Source: JAXMDC01 sp046349035 (GTDB lineage: Bacteria > Pseudomonadota > Alphaproteobacteria > Rhizobiales > Kaistiaceae). Taken from it: a DNA stretch of 64,000 nt. Positions 39,176 through 46,971 of the stretch are shown piece after piece (position 1 is the first letter of the stretch; every line of letters begins with the position of its first letter). The notes under the pieces are model-generated. The model made no database searches and was not told the DNA's origin. It was given only the letters and a program-made list of their open reading frames with translations. The stretch lies in contig JAXMDC010000008.1 of assembly GCA_046349035.1 (NCBI GenBank), positions 3,700 through 67,699 of the forward strand, read 5' to 3'. The position numbers were made by a program, and so were the translations under genes.

Positions 39176-39193
39176 ATGACGCTTTGATGACAG
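39176..39193 (-). promoter_or_regulatory. Pho box upstream of pstS
   Basis: On the minus strand the sequence reads CTGTCAT, four bases, then GCGTCAT. This matches the PhoB consensus CTGTCAT-N4-CTGTCAT with two mismatches in the second half. It is 106 bases before the pstS start. The rest of the 317-base gap to the divergent gene shows no other clear site. Confidence 0.7.
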
Positions 39194-39387
39194 GCCCGCC
39201 CACGGGATCCCTGGTCGACAATCGGCGGGGCGACCGAAGACAAGCACGGCAGGTCGACTCCCTCCTCCGGCGGCACTAACATTCTTTCGCTTGGTGGCGG
39301 AGGGGCCTCGCAGCCAGGCGGTTTGGCGCTGGCCGAGCGCCAGCGCCCGGTCGGCCCGACCCCATAGCGGCTTGGGAGCGGCGAGAA

Positions 39388-40107
39388 GTGATCGAGGGTA
39401 CCGACGTAGTGGGCGGTCGTCGAGTCAACGCCTCGACCGGAGCGACGCTCTTTAGGCGGCTCACGGCAGACGACTGGCCGGCTGTGGTGGAGCTCGAAGA
39501 GGCCGCATGGCCCCCTTCGCTGCGAGCGGATCGCGCAACCGTGGAATCCCGCTTTGCTCTCGGTCACGCAATGATGGGTGCGTGGCGCGGCGAACGGCTG
39601 GTCGGACTCGGGTGCTATGCGGCGAGCGACGCAGATCCGCGGGACGACGCGCTGTTCCCGCGCACATTTGTGGAATTCGCACGGATACCGGCCAGCGGGA
39701 ACCCGCTGACAGCCTACACATACAACCTGTGCATCCATCCCGCCACGCGCCGGCTGGACGTGACGCTGCCGCTGATCGCGCGGCTAATGGTCGACGCCCG
39801 CATGGCAGGATGCCGGCTTGCGGTCGGTGACGGCCGCTGTCCCTCATACAACGGCTCCAATGCAGCGCCCGATCGCGTTCGAGCGAACCGGCGATTTCGG
39901 GACGCGATCGACGCCTGGCAGCGGAGCGGGCAGCGCCCGCCGGACGAGGACCTGATTCTCGACCCGGTCTTGCGGTTCTACCGCCGGACCACCGGATGCA
40001 GCTTCATTCATCTGCGCCCGGGATTCTTGCCGGAGGATATCGCTGCCGGCGGGTTCCGGGTCATCTTTCTGATCGACCTTGAAAGAGCGACGAGCGCGAA
40101 GAGATGA
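39388..40107 (+). CDS. GNAT-like acetyltransferase domain protein
   Basis: The 239-residue protein has a GNAT-like pattern: LFRRLTADDWPAVVELEEAAW at the start, MMGAWRGERLVGLGCYAAS as the second strand pair, and YTYNLCIHPATRRLDVTLPLIARLMVDARMAGC with the expected acetyl-CoA-binding strand and helix. The last 80 residues are less conserved. GTG 39388 has GGAG upstream. Its stop overlaps the ATG of the P450 gene (ATGA), so both are translated from one message. The substrate is unknown. Confidence 0.65.
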   Translation: MIEGTDVVGGRRVNASTGATLFRRLTADDWPAVVELEEAAWPPSLRADRATVESRFALGHAMMGAWRGERLVGLGCYAASDADPRDDALFPRTFVEFARIPASGNPLTAYTYNLCIHPATRRLDVTLPLIARLMVDARMAGCRLAVGDGRCPSYNGSNAAPDRVRANRRFRDAIDAWQRSGQRPPDEDLILDPVLRFYRRTTGCSFIHLRPGFLPEDIAAGGFRVIFLIDLERATSAKR

Positions 40108-41324
40108 CCGGCGCCCCTCGCGAGTTCGATCCGTTCGCGCTCACCGGCAAGACCGACCGATATGCCGTCTTCAAGCAGTTTCGCGCCGAAGCTCCCATCG
40201 CCCGCGGCGCGCCGCCGTTTCCTCCCACCCGTCGGGGCGTCTATTTGTTCGCCTCCGATCTGGTGGAGCAGGCACTCAAGCACCCGGCGTTGCCGCACGC
40301 GCCGCCGGGCGACTATGAGGCCGTTCGCAACGAGGCCGCGAAGAACTTCGCATGGGGCCAGATGATACGCTGGATGCTGTTGTCGGACCCGCCACGCCAC
40401 GCGCAGCTTCGACGCCCCGTCGCGGCTTGGTTCTCGGAGACGACAACACGCGGCCTGGAGGGCAGGTTGCGCGAATCCGCGGCCAAACTGACCGCTGCGG
40501 CGGGCAGCCGCGGAAACTTCGATGTTGTCCGCGAGGTTGTCGTCCCATTTGTCGTGCATGCGCTCGACTGCTTCCTCGGTATCGAGATCGCTGACATCGA
40601 GTGGTTCAGGAAGCGGACGGCGCATTTGGCGGTGGTGCTGGACCTGCGGCAGGAGGGTGGGTGGGACGACGCAAACGCGGCGATGCGCGATCTATGCACG
40701 TTCGCCGAGCGAGAACTGGACCGACGCTCTGCTCCCGGCGAGCCGCGGCTGGTTGACGCCATGCTCGACCTCCAGCGCAGCGGGCAATGGACTCGAGACG
40801 AGGTCGTGGAGTCGACCGTGTTGTTTCTCCTGACCGGCCAGGAGACAATTATCGACGGGCTGGGAAACGCGATCGTAGCCCTCGCCCAACACCCCGATCA
40901 GGCTGAGAAGCTTCGCGCCGGACTGGCGGTCGACGGCAGGGTCGTGGACGAGTTGCTGCGCTTCGATGCCCCTGTGCAATTTGCCGGCTCGCGCATCGCC
41001 GCCAGCGATTTCGCGCTGGACGGCTTTGCAATCGCGGCAGGCGAGCCGGTGACCGCTGTGCTCGCCAGCGCCAACCGCGACGAGACCTGTTTTCGCAACG
41101 CCGATGAGCTCGACCTGGAGCGAACCGATGGCCGACGGCAGCTGTCGTTCGGCAGCGGGGCGCATCATTGCATCGGCCAACACCTGGCACGCCTGGAGAT
41201 GCGAGTGCTGTTGGATGCGCTCTATTGCGCCATGCCACGTTGGACGCTCGATCTCGACGGCGTCGAGCGCCGCAAGAACATCTCGTGGCGCGGAGTGGTA
41301 TCGGCTCCGGCGCGCATCGGCTGA
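40104..41324 (+). CDS. Cytochrome P450
   Basis: The 406-residue protein is a soluble bacterial P450. It has the heme-binding motif FGSGAHHCIGQ with the axial Cys at about 356, an ExxR-like VVDELLRF, and an I-helix LLTGQETIIDG. The usual acid-alcohol pair in the I-helix is replaced by Glu-Thr here, so oxygen activation may differ from the textbook case. It is the middle gene of a tight unit, overlapping the GNAT gene by 4 bases and followed by an ATP-grasp gene 4 bases downstream. No ferredoxin gene is present, so it must borrow electron donors. Confidence 0.92.
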   Translation: MTGAPREFDPFALTGKTDRYAVFKQFRAEAPIARGAPPFPPTRRGVYLFASDLVEQALKHPALPHAPPGDYEAVRNEAAKNFAWGQMIRWMLLSDPPRHAQLRRPVAAWFSETTTRGLEGRLRESAAKLTAAAGSRGNFDVVREVVVPFVVHALDCFLGIEIADIEWFRKRTAHLAVVLDLRQEGGWDDANAAMRDLCTFAERELDRRSAPGEPRLVDAMLDLQRSGQWTRDEVVESTVLFLLTGQETIIDGLGNAIVALAQHPDQAEKLRAGLAVDGRVVDELLRFDAPVQFAGSRIAASDFALDGFAIAAGEPVTAVLASANRDETCFRNADELDLERTDGRRQLSFGSGAHHCIGQHLARLEMRVLLDALYCAMPRWTLDLDGVERRKNISWRGVVSAPARIG

Positions 41325-41328
41325 TGTC

Positions 41329-42435
41329 ATGCCCGCCGACGGTGAGATCACGACGTGCCACCCGCCCGGTCGAATCCTCTACTACCTCTGCACGCGCAAG
41401 CATGCCTACACGATGGGCATTCTCCTCGCCTGCTACCCGACCTCGCTAGCCGCTTGCGTTCGACTGTTGCCTTACGAGGATCTGGGCGCTCTCAGATCGC
41501 TGGCGCGCGGCTCTTTCATCTTCACCGATTTCGATCGGCTTTCGCCGACACTCCTGGATCGGGCCGCTCGGTTCCACCGCTACCTGCAACATGAAGCCGG
41601 CGTAGCCACTCCCTGTCTCAACCATCCGCGGGAGTCGGCGATGCGGTTTACCTTGCTGAGGCGGCTGTGGGACGCAGGCATCAACGACTTCAACGTATAC
41701 CGGCTCAACGAGGTCGAGAGAGTTGAGCGGTTCCCGGTGTTTCTACGCCACGAACGAGGCCACCGAAGTCCGGTCTCGCCGCTGCTCGCGTCGCGCGACG
41801 AACTTAACCGCGGCGTCGCCCGGGCCATCGCGACCGGAGGCGATTCCGACGACATCATGATTGTCGAATTCTGGAATAAGCCGGATGCCCAAGGTCAATT
41901 TCGCAAGTTCGGCGCCTACCGGGTCGGCGACACAATCTATTCGCAGCACTGCTTCACGCGCGAACACTGGTACGTGAAGGGGCCGCGCTACGGCGTGGCT
42001 GCCGACCGGGCGGCTCACGAATGGTATGTGCAGGCCAACCCGCATCGCGAGCAGTTGCGCCGAATCTTCGACCTTGCCGGCATCGACTACGGGCGGATCG
42101 ACTACGCCGTCGTGGACGACCGTATTCAAGTCTACGAAATCAACACCAATCCGACGGTGCTGGACGATGCGCCGCGCCGGGAGGGTGACTTCGACAACGC
42201 CCCTTTCGCCTCCATGCACGAGGCGGCAATGCTGGCCATCGCGGCGCCACCCTTGGGCCCCCCGATCGTGCTTCCGCCGCAGTTGCGGGACCCGAAGCGT
42301 GCGACGATCGATGTCGCCGACAACCACTCGGCGGTAATGAAAGAAGTTGTCAGAGGGCTTCGCTGGCGGCGCGCGCGGGTCAACGTAGGGCGACTGGCCA
42401 AACGAGCCCTCAGCTGGGCGCTGCCCTCGCGCTGA
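41329..42435 (+). CDS. ATP-grasp-like protein
   Basis: This 368-residue protein has the ATP-grasp C-terminal signature YGRIDYAVVDDRIQVYEINTNP (about residues 260-281), in which Glu and Asn ligate magnesium, and an upstream strand FPVFLRHERGHRSP that could hold the nucleotide. The N-terminal 110 residues resemble no family I know. ATP-grasp enzymes form amide or thioester bonds through acyl phosphates. Placement directly after a P450 and a GNAT-like gene suggests a small-molecule or glycan-modifying pathway, but this is inference. Confidence 0.68.
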   Translation: MPADGEITTCHPPGRILYYLCTRKHAYTMGILLACYPTSLAACVRLLPYEDLGALRSLARGSFIFTDFDRLSPTLLDRAARFHRYLQHEAGVATPCLNHPRESAMRFTLLRRLWDAGINDFNVYRLNEVERVERFPVFLRHERGHRSPVSPLLASRDELNRGVARAIATGGDSDDIMIVEFWNKPDAQGQFRKFGAYRVGDTIYSQHCFTREHWYVKGPRYGVAADRAAHEWYVQANPHREQLRRIFDLAGIDYGRIDYAVVDDRIQVYEINTNPTVLDDAPRREGDFDNAPFASMHEAAMLAIAAPPLGPPIVLPPQLRDPKRATIDVADNHSAVMKEVVRGLRWRRARVNVGRLAKRALSWALPSR

Positions 42436-42548
42436 GATTAATGGGCGGCAGTGCGCGAGGAGGCAGTTGCGGGAAATCGCGGCGGCGGTCGCCAGCGGCG
42501 CTGGATCGGATGCTCGCTGCCGGTCAGCACCATCGGCGTGCGCTTCAC

Positions 42549-43439
42549 TCAAGGGGTGCGGGGCCGTATCGGCAACAGGGCCGAGAGGATGCCCAGAGCG
42601 CGGGCGACGCATCCGATCCTGACCAGCCAAAGCGACGACAGCGCGACTTCGCGTTCTCGCCCGGCGAGAAACCTCTTCGCCACGCGCCAAGCGTGACGAG
42701 GTTGCCGCACCGGCTCTTCGAGTAGCTTGAACGGCGAGAGTTTTCGCAGCCGACGCATCGCAACCGCGTATGCCCGGCCACGGACGGCTTGATCGCGAAG
42801 CAATCCGCCGACGCTGCGGGCATTGCGGTGAACGAGGACGACGGTCGGCGCCCAGACCGGCTTGCCGAAGTGGGCGGCCCGCGCCAGCAACTCGGTGTCC
42901 TCGCCGGTCGCCAGGCTGCCATCGAAGAGGCCGATCCGTTCGAACACGCGTCTGTCAAACGAGACCCCGTAGAGAAGCGCGTCGGCTGCCGGGAGACCCG
43001 GCAGGCGCCGGGCGAAGCGCAGCAGGTGGTCTGCCCAACAGACGAGACTGTCGGGGCGGTCAGGCATGACGGCGCTCGCTACCATGGCCGCGCCGTCGCG
43101 GTGAAGCCGCAGCCGTTCGCTTGCCCAGCCCGGCGCCGCCAGGCAATCGGCAGCGAGGAAAGCGATCCAGCGCGCCGTGGTGTTGGCGATGCCGATGTTG
43201 CGGGCGGCGCCGACGAAGAGCCTTTCCTGTCGCTCGAGCACCGGGACGTCGATCCCTTCGCCGACCAGCAAGCCGCGAGCGTCGCCGCCACCGGAATTCA
43301 CCACAACAAGTTCGGTTGGCTGTCCTTGCGCAATGACCGACTTCACCGCCGCGACGAGTTCCGCAGGCGCGCCGACGCTGAGAACGACGACTGCGAGGTC
43401 GGGGAGAGGCGAATTCGCCGGCTCCGTCAGTTCGGCCAT
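42549..43439 (-). CDS. Glycosyltransferase family 2 protein
   Basis: The 296-residue protein has the GT-A pattern: LAVVVLSVGAPAELVAAVKSV near the start, VGAARNIGIANTTARWIAFLAADCLAAPGW around the nucleotide-sugar site (AAD in the DxD position), and DGSLATGEDTELLARA with the catalytic Asp. No membrane segment is clear, although the C-terminus is hydrophobic. It overlaps the preceding gene by 13 bases and ends close to the convergent ATP-grasp gene. It is likely to act on a surface polysaccharide or glycolipid. Confidence 0.85.
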   Translation of the reverse strand: MAELTEPANSPLPDLAVVVLSVGAPAELVAAVKSVIAQGQPTELVVVNSGGGDARGLLVGEGIDVPVLERQERLFVGAARNIGIANTTARWIAFLAADCLAAPGWASERLRLHRDGAAMVASAVMPDRPDSLVCWADHLLRFARRLPGLPAADALLYGVSFDRRVFERIGLFDGSLATGEDTELLARAAHFGKPVWAPTVVLVHRNARSVGGLLRDQAVRGRAYAVAMRRLRKLSPFKLLEEPVRQPRHAWRVAKRFLAGREREVALSSLWLVRIGCVARALGILSALLPIRPRTP

Positions 43440-44224
43440 GACACCGTCTTATGCGGGTCCACAATGCCCTGCGCCCCCGACTCGACCGGGCGGCGGGCAA
43501 GGATCTCCTCCGGCCGTGCGCTCCACAGTCCGCCGTCGTCGCGGTGGGGGGGCAGGTACCGCCGCTGCGCCGGAACCCGTTCCAGACGCAGACCCGATTC
43601 GTCGGCAAGATAGTCGTAGCCAACCTCCTGAAAGCGCCGCTCAGGATCGAGCGCGTTGTATAGGTCGCGACGAACCCGGCGGCGCTGGGGGCTGATCATG
43701 CGCAGATGGTAGATGTTAAGGTCGACGTTGCGGATGGCATGGCCGGCACCCTCGGGGAACCACTGGCCATGAAGCTCCGAGCCGCCCAGGTCCTGGGGCG
43801 GGAACATCGAAAACAGCCGGGCTCGACGCTTTTCGCCCCACAGACCATCGACGCGATATTCGTCCGGGGAGTACATCTCTCGGAGGTTGAAGGCCCAGGC
43901 GGTCGGTCGCCAAGGGGCGGTCAGTCGGGGGATCGCCTCAGCCGTCGCCGCTTCCAGTCGTTCGTCGGGGTCGACGGCGAGTATCCACCGCGCCCCGAGG
44001 TCGCGCGCCGCATCGATCAGCGCGCCGCGGCGCATCCGCTCGTCGGAGTAAGCAGCCTCGCTCGCTCGGTCGTCGAACGACACCCAGCCGTCGACGAGCG
44101 GCTCGACGTTGGCGATCAGGTCGGGAACGAGTGCGTGGTCGTGGCGGAAAGAGAAGACGGCGAGGATGCGCGGGCGCCGACGCCACCAGCGGCGGGCGGA
44201 TTGCTTAAGCTGGTGACTGATCAT
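43427..44224 (-). CDS. Glycosyltransferase-like protein
   Basis: This 265-residue protein begins with RILAVFSFRHDHALVPDLIANVEPLVDG and has WILAVDPDERLEAATAEAIPRL, in which DPDE is a DxD-like motif, so it is a family 2-like transferase. The middle section RRARLFSMFPPQDLG and HGQWFPEGAGHAIRNVDLNIYHLRMI is typical of glycosyltransferases annotated on exopolysaccharide loci. It is upstream of, and overlaps, the second glycosyltransferase gene. The two follow the CotH-like gene on the same strand. Confidence 0.72.
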   Translation of the reverse strand: MISHQLKQSARRWWRRRPRILAVFSFRHDHALVPDLIANVEPLVDGWVSFDDRASEAAYSDERMRRGALIDAARDLGARWILAVDPDERLEAATAEAIPRLTAPWRPTAWAFNLREMYSPDEYRVDGLWGEKRRARLFSMFPPQDLGGSELHGQWFPEGAGHAIRNVDLNIYHLRMISPQRRRVRRDLYNALDPERRFQEVGYDYLADESGLRLERVPAQRRYLPPHRDDGGLWSARPEEILARRPVESGAQGIVDPHKTVSWPN

Positions 44225-44256
44225 CGGTCCCGCCGGCCACTCGACGCCGCATCGGC

Positions 44257-45696
44257 CTACGGCGCCGCCAAAAGCCGAGGAACCTCAGCGAGCAGGTAAG
44301 CTCGCCGCTCATCCATGAACGACTTCAAGCTGAACGCATCGCTCTCGAGGCCGGCGGCGAAGGCCTCATACGTGAAGAGCTTGCGCGTGTCGCGTCGCAT
44401 ATCGGCGTCAATCGCGGCGTATCTCTCCCGGAGGAGCGGGCCTACCTTCTGCCAATCGAGCCAGTTGCCGGCAATCTCGAGCACGTGCCCGAGATAGCGC
44501 TTGCGGAGCGCCGGGACCGCCAGCAGCCGAGAGCGCAGCGGTTTCGACGGATCGTTCAGTCCGACCAGCGGATCGAGGCGCGTGTTTCGGCTACCGCTCG
44601 CGCCGAGGGCCTCATTGATGTCGTGTGCGATGAGGTGGAAGCGCCCGTCCGGGTGCAGGTAAATGCCGTAGTCGCTCGCCCGCGTCCAATAGCCGTCCGA
44701 ATTGACCAACGCGACATCGACAGCCAGGAACTTCAGCACGCCGTCGACATCGAGGATCGGCTCCAGAGCCGCCTCGAGCCGGTCAAGCGGAGTTTCGGTG
44801 ATAACTTTGAACAGGTTGATCAACGCGCGCCAGCTCTCGGGCCGGTCCTGGTTGTCGATCTCGTAGACCGACCGGTACTGGTCGATATCTTCGCCGAGAT
44901 AGGCCATGCCGCCGCGGCCGTTCGGCGATCCAGGCACGTCCCAACGCACGCCGGCGCGGACGCGGAAGAAGTCCTCGGCGAAGTCGTTGTTGAATTGCTG
45001 CTGGTTGGCGTAGATGCCCCAGTTTTCACCGTTCAGCACGAGCCGCACGAAACCGACCTGCGGTGTCGGCAAGTACGCGCCCGAGATGCGCGCATAGAGA
45101 TAGGTGCGCATGAACGTCGGATCGTTGAAGCTGTTGAGCAGGTTGAGCGTGCGGTATCGCTCGACGTTCTGCCCGGCATTGACGGTATCGAACCTCAGTT
45201 GGATCGGTCGCTTCAGGCCCTCGGCAATCGACATGAACGACGAGTTGCCACGGAAGCGCACTCCGACATCACGATTGACCACGCCGTCGACCGTCACCGT
45301 CGCCGGCATATAGATATCGGTGTTGAAGAAGCCCGCCATCTCGGCTTCCCAGTTCGCAGTGTCGAATGTGACGAACAGCGTGCGGATCCCTGGGTTGTCG
45401 TAGAGCGGTGTCCCGGCGAGGCTCGGGACATCCGCTGGCGTCAGAGTTATGCCGGGAGAGCCGGCTGCGACCGCTCCCGCGCCACCGAAACGGGGTCCGA
45501 AACGTGAGCGCGGCGGCAGAGTTGCCATGTAGGCGATCGCCGCCGGCCGCTCAGCGGCCTCAAGCAGGCCGTTCTTGTTGAGATCGAACTGCTTCTGGAT
45601 TAGCAGGCGAGCGTTCTGTGCGAGGGCCGGGGGCGGGACAAGCAATGCCGTGAAGCCGAGGACGGCCACCGCGCCCAATCCGATCTTCAGGCTCAT
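44257..45696 (-). CDS. CotH-kinase family secreted protein with an EF-hand-like motif
   Basis: The 479-residue protein has a signal peptide (about residues 1-26) and an early EF-hand-like loop DLNKNGLLEAAE (38-49) that may bind calcium. A CotH-type atypical kinase domain follows (about 105-400), including VGVRFRGNSSF, YRTLNLLNSFNDPTFMRTYLY and LIAHDINEALG. CotH proteins phosphorylate spore-coat or surface proteins in other bacteria. In Gram-negatives they are linked to surface proteins of unknown function. The start is ATG 45696. It lies just upstream of the two glycosyltransferase genes on the same strand. Confidence 0.82.
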   Translation of the reverse strand: MSLKIGLGAVAVLGFTALLVPPPALAQNARLLIQKQFDLNKNGLLEAAERPAAIAYMATLPPRSRFGPRFGGAGAVAAGSPGITLTPADVPSLAGTPLYDNPGIRTLFVTFDTANWEAEMAGFFNTDIYMPATVTVDGVVNRDVGVRFRGNSSFMSIAEGLKRPIQLRFDTVNAGQNVERYRTLNLLNSFNDPTFMRTYLYARISGAYLPTPQVGFVRLVLNGENWGIYANQQQFNNDFAEDFFRVRAGVRWDVPGSPNGRGGMAYLGEDIDQYRSVYEIDNQDRPESWRALINLFKVITETPLDRLEAALEPILDVDGVLKFLAVDVALVNSDGYWTRASDYGIYLHPDGRFHLIAHDINEALGASGSRNTRLDPLVGLNDPSKPLRSRLLAVPALRKRYLGHVLEIAGNWLDWQKVGPLLRERYAAIDADMRRDTRKLFTYEAFAAGLESDAFSLKSFMDERRAYLLAEVPRLLAAP

Positions 45697-45898
45697 GTCC
45701 CCGCCCTCCCGTCGAACTCGCGCCTCCAGTCGACACCCGATCGACTCGCCAGGAGCGAGGAGTTCCCTCCCCTCCCGTCGCTCCGATCAGGTTGCACGCG
45801 CGCGTGGATCGCGGTCAAGCTGACGCATCCGTGGCGGCGAACTCATCGGCTCGCGGATAGGAGCCGCCGCGGGCCGTCTTCGCAGGCCCCCGGAAACG

Positions 45899-45926
45899 GC
45901 GAAGGAGGGGCTTGCCCCTCCTTCGC
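45899..45926 (-). terminator. Perfect 13-bp hairpin downstream of the Pao-like operon
   Basis: GCGAAGGAGGGGC (45899-45911) pairs perfectly with GCCCCTCCTTCGC (45914-45926) around two T. It lies just after the FAD-subunit gene of the minus-strand operon. Only a short CGTTT follows in the minus direction, so it is a strong hairpin with a weak T-run. The remaining 264-base gap to the CotH-like gene holds no other feature I can support. Confidence 0.7.
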
Positions 45927-45960
45927 TTGGCAACCTTGAAGCGGGTTGCGTTTTGGGTGG

Positions 45961-46959
45961 TTAGGCCTTGGCCTCGCGGACGGCGCGGGTGACGAGGTTG
46001 GCCATCAGCGGGATCTTGAACCCGTTGTAGTTCACGGGACGAGCCCCACGCGTGGCCGCCTGGCCGGCGAGCTTGGCAAGGTCGGCATTGATCGGCTTGC
46101 CCTTGATCGTCTGCTCGACGGCCGCAAGGCGCCGCGGTACCGCGCTCACCGCGCCCACCGCAACCCGCGCATCCGACACGTTGCCGCCGGCGACCTTGAT
46201 CGCCGCCGCCACGTTCACCAGCGCGAAGTCCCACGAGTTACGATCCGTCACCTTCTCGAAGTAGAAGTTCGAGCCGGCCCAGGTGTTGGGAATGCGGATC
46301 GCCGTCAGGATCTCGTCCGGACGGGTCGAGGTCAGGTGGGTGATGTCGACGTTCGGGCCAATGAAGAACTCTTCAGGTCCGATCACCCGCTGGCCCTTGC
46401 TGCTGTTCAGCACGAACTTGGCATCGAGCGCCACCATCACCGGCGCCGTGTCCGACGGGTTGACCGTAATGCAGCGGTCGACGTCGAACAGAGCGTGCTC
46501 GCGGTTGATGCCCTCCGGCGTGTCGGCAAAGCACGTCGTGCCGCCGGCGCGATAGCAGGGCAGGCCGTAGCGATAGTACAGGCAACGCGCATCCTGGCTG
46601 ACGTTGCCGCCGATCGTTCCGACATTGCGGATCTGCGGGCTGGCAACCTTGCCGGCCGCGTCCGCCAGAAGGCGGAACTTGGCGACGACGATCGGGTTGG
46701 TCGAGACCTCGGTCAGCGTCGTCAACGCCCCGATCTCGATCCCGTCCGCCGTCTCCTTGACCCCCTTCATCTCGGCAATGCCGCCGAGGTCGACGACGGC
46801 TTTCGGCCGCTTGGCGCGTTCCTTGAACCACACCAGGCTGTCGTAGCCGCCCGCCATCTTCCAGGCATCCTTGCCGAAGCGGTCGAGCAGTCCGTACGCG
46901 TCCTTGAGCTGTGTCGGCTGATACAGCTCAAAGTTAGGCATCATGTCCTTGATGATCAT
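45961..46959 (-). CDS. FAD-binding subunit of an aldehyde/xanthine-type molybdenum oxidoreductase (PaoB-like)
   Basis: The 332-residue protein matches the FAD subunit of the xanthine oxidase family, with AGGYDSLVWFKE, IGALTTLTEV and SPQIRNVGTIGGNVSQD. Four cysteines (126, 135, 143 and 163) follow in the insertion where PaoB and related proteins bind an extra [4Fe-4S] cluster. It is the last gene of an operon whose order is 2Fe-2S subunit, molybdenum subunit, FAD subunit, unlike the paoA-paoB-paoC order of E. coli. Confidence 0.88.
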   Translation of the reverse strand: MIIKDMMPNFELYQPTQLKDAYGLLDRFGKDAWKMAGGYDSLVWFKERAKRPKAVVDLGGIAEMKGVKETADGIEIGALTTLTEVSTNPIVVAKFRLLADAAGKVASPQIRNVGTIGGNVSQDARCLYYRYGLPCYRAGGTTCFADTPEGINREHALFDVDRCITVNPSDTAPVMVALDAKFVLNSSKGQRVIGPEEFFIGPNVDITHLTSTRPDEILTAIRIPNTWAGSNFYFEKVTDRNSWDFALVNVAAAIKVAGGNVSDARVAVGAVSAVPRRLAAVEQTIKGKPINADLAKLAGQAATRGARPVNYNGFKIPLMANLVTRAVREAKA

Positions 46960-46971
46960 ATTGAGCCCCTA

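Noticed and set aside
39140..39190. An additional Pho-box repeat further upstream of pstS
   Set aside because: The next seven bases after the proposed box do not resemble CTGTCAT well enough to claim a third repeat.
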